Shown piece by piece: positions 33,136 through 33,970 of a DNA stretch of 33,970 nt. Below the pieces are notes generated by a model, which was not told the origin of the DNA, made no database searches, and was given only the letters and a program-made list of their open reading frames with translations. Numbering within the stretch: the first letter of the stretch is position 1; each line of letters starts with the position of its first letter. The DNA is from Bdellovibrionales bacterium RIFOXYD1_FULL_55_31 (GTDB lineage: Bacteria > Bdellovibrionota > UBA1018). Position numbers and translations under genes: made by a program. The stretch is from the NCBI GenBank assembly GCA_001770175.1, contig MEQK01000165.1:1-33970 (forward strand), read 5' to 3'.

Positions 33136-33927
33136 CTACCGTTCTCTTGTGCTGTTCCCGTATCTAATTTTCAGGCCGTCGTAAGCAAGCGCCACGCCTT
33201 TCGGGAGCCTTTTTGCCCATTTTGCATAATCAAAATCGTGTCCCAGGTGGGTCAGGTAAGTCTTTCCGGGCCGGACCTGAGTGATGATCTCAAGAGCCTG
33301 TTCGAGATTGAAATGAGTACCGTGCGCTTCAATGCGCAGACAATCGAGAATCAGAACGTCAAGATCTTTCATCCGCTCGAGAGATGCGGCCGAAATATAG
33401 CTGCAATCAGTGACGTAGGCAATGGAGTCGAAACGATAACCAACGGATTCCTTCGAACCGTGGAGGAGCGAAATCGGCGTCACCGAAGTCCCCTGGATGG
33501 CGAGTTCCGGGAGCGCTGTACTGAACCGGTTGAGAGTGAGCTGAGGGATTCCTCCCCCTTCCTGGGTGGTGGGGTGGAATATATAAGCGAATTTCTGTTC
33601 GAATTCCTCACATGTCCAGTCATTTCCATAGAGAGGAATAGGCGTCCCCTGGGCGTAGTTGAAGCTCCGCAGCTCATCGATCCCATGGATGTGGTCGGCA
33701 TGTGGATGAGTGTATAGCACTGCGTCAATTCGCGGAATTCTGGCTCGAAGAGCTTGTTCCCGAAAATCAGTGGCCGTGTCGATCAAAAAATTTTTTCCCC
33801 GAAATTGAACCCATGCCGATGCACGAAGTCGCCGATTTTTCGGGTTTTTGGATCGGCAAACTGAGCAATGACAGTGAATTAAAGGAACGCCGGTCGATGT
33901 GCCACACCCCAAAATGGTGAAAACCAT
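33136..33927 (-). CDS. MBL-fold metal hydrolase, PhnP-like
   Basis: 263 residues. The di-metal motif HPHADH is at 74-79. The N-terminal GCGTSTGVPLIHCHCSVC carries C19, C21 and C24, like the structural zinc site of PhnP (phosphoribosyl cyclic phosphodiesterase), and further metal ligands lie in YVTDCSY and the C-terminal THLGHDFDY. This group includes enzymes acting on cyclic phosphodiesters; the substrate here is unknown, and there are no other phn genes around. The start ATG 33927 has no obvious ribosome-binding site. It is the first visible gene of the minus-strand cluster with ald and fliL. Confidence 0.92.
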   Translation of the reverse strand: MVFTILGCGTSTGVPLIHCHCSVCRSKNPKNRRLRASAWVQFRGKNFLIDTATDFREQALRARIPRIDAVLYTHPHADHIHGIDELRSFNYAQGTPIPLYGNDWTCEEFEQKFAYIFHPTTQEGGGIPQLTLNRFSTALPELAIQGTSVTPISLLHGSKESVGYRFDSIAYVTDCSYISAASLERMKDLDVLILDCLRIEAHGTHFNLEQALEIITQVRPGKTYLTHLGHDFDYAKWAKRLPKGVALAYDGLKIRYGNSTRER

Positions 33928-33970
33928 ACGGGATAAGCTATTGACACGTTTCCCGGCACTCAGGTAGCAA
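33928..33970. other. Upstream region at the window edge
   Basis: 43 bases upstream of the MBL hydrolase gene. A TTGACA on the plus strand near 33943-33948 matches the -35 consensus exactly, which could serve a divergent gene beyond the window; its -10 box would lie outside. Confidence 0.25.

Noticed and set aside
1-33970. CRISPR array, prophage, toxin-antitoxin pair or other defence system
   Set aside because: No regularly spaced repeats, phage structural genes, restriction or CRISPR-type proteins were seen.

Overview
The window is a compact, roughly 55% GC, Gram-negative chromosomal segment. A deltaproteobacterium-like lineage such as Bdellovibrionota/Oligoflexia fits best. The reasons are the pilMNOPQ genes running directly into a TPR gene, efp, accB and accC, a CHASE2 kinase beside an NtrC-type regulator, FliL, and many short exported or TPR proteins. 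This placement is inferred from gene order and protein style only. GTG and TTG starts are frequent and several gene pairs overlap by a few bases.

Region 1 (1-15717, + strand) looks like one very long polycistron: pilM (5' end outside the window), pilN, pilO, pilP, pilQ, a TPR protein, efp, accB, accC, a second TPR protein, a 1.37-kilo-residue AsmA/TamB-type protein and an Omp85 protein with six recognisable POTRA repeats. No gap exceeds about 31 bases. The shared theme is envelope building: type IV pilus alignment complex and secretin, malonyl-CoA supply, and transport or assembly at the outer membrane.

Region 2 (15718-19747) starts with a 273-base intergenic segment rich in inverted repeats, followed by rplM-rpsI. 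A minus-strand unknown gene has a stop codon that abuts that of rpsI. Divergent from it are a QEGLA/DUF1704 putative metallopeptidase gene and an exported parvulin-type prolyl isomerase.

Region 3 (19753-23518) is a minus-strand two-component pair: a CHASE2 histidine kinase whose 3' end overlaps the start of a sigma-54 activator. It is preceded by a 339-base intergenic region carrying short repeats and palindromes.

Region 4 (23519-27357) is the most accessory-looking part. It holds a small exported protein of unknown function, an exported protein with an ADP-ribosyltransferase-like motif pattern whose ribosome-binding site sits in a perfect inverted repeat, a HAD phosphatase, a divergent Nudix-HAD fusion, and a 263-base MITE-like element with perfect terminal inverted repeats in a CTAG target.

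Region 5 (27358-33970) has a PBP1B-like bifunctional peptidoglycan synthase (minus), a divergent outer-membrane beta-barrel protein (plus), and a minus-strand cluster reading MBL-fold hydrolase, alanine dehydrogenase, FliL. No rRNA, tRNA, CRISPR array, prophage or complete insertion sequence was seen. No single clearly new multi-gene system is evident. The best leads are the ADP-ribosyltransferase-like exported protein with its occluding hairpin, the MITE, the six-POTRA Omp85 next to TamB, and the inverted-repeat region before rplM.
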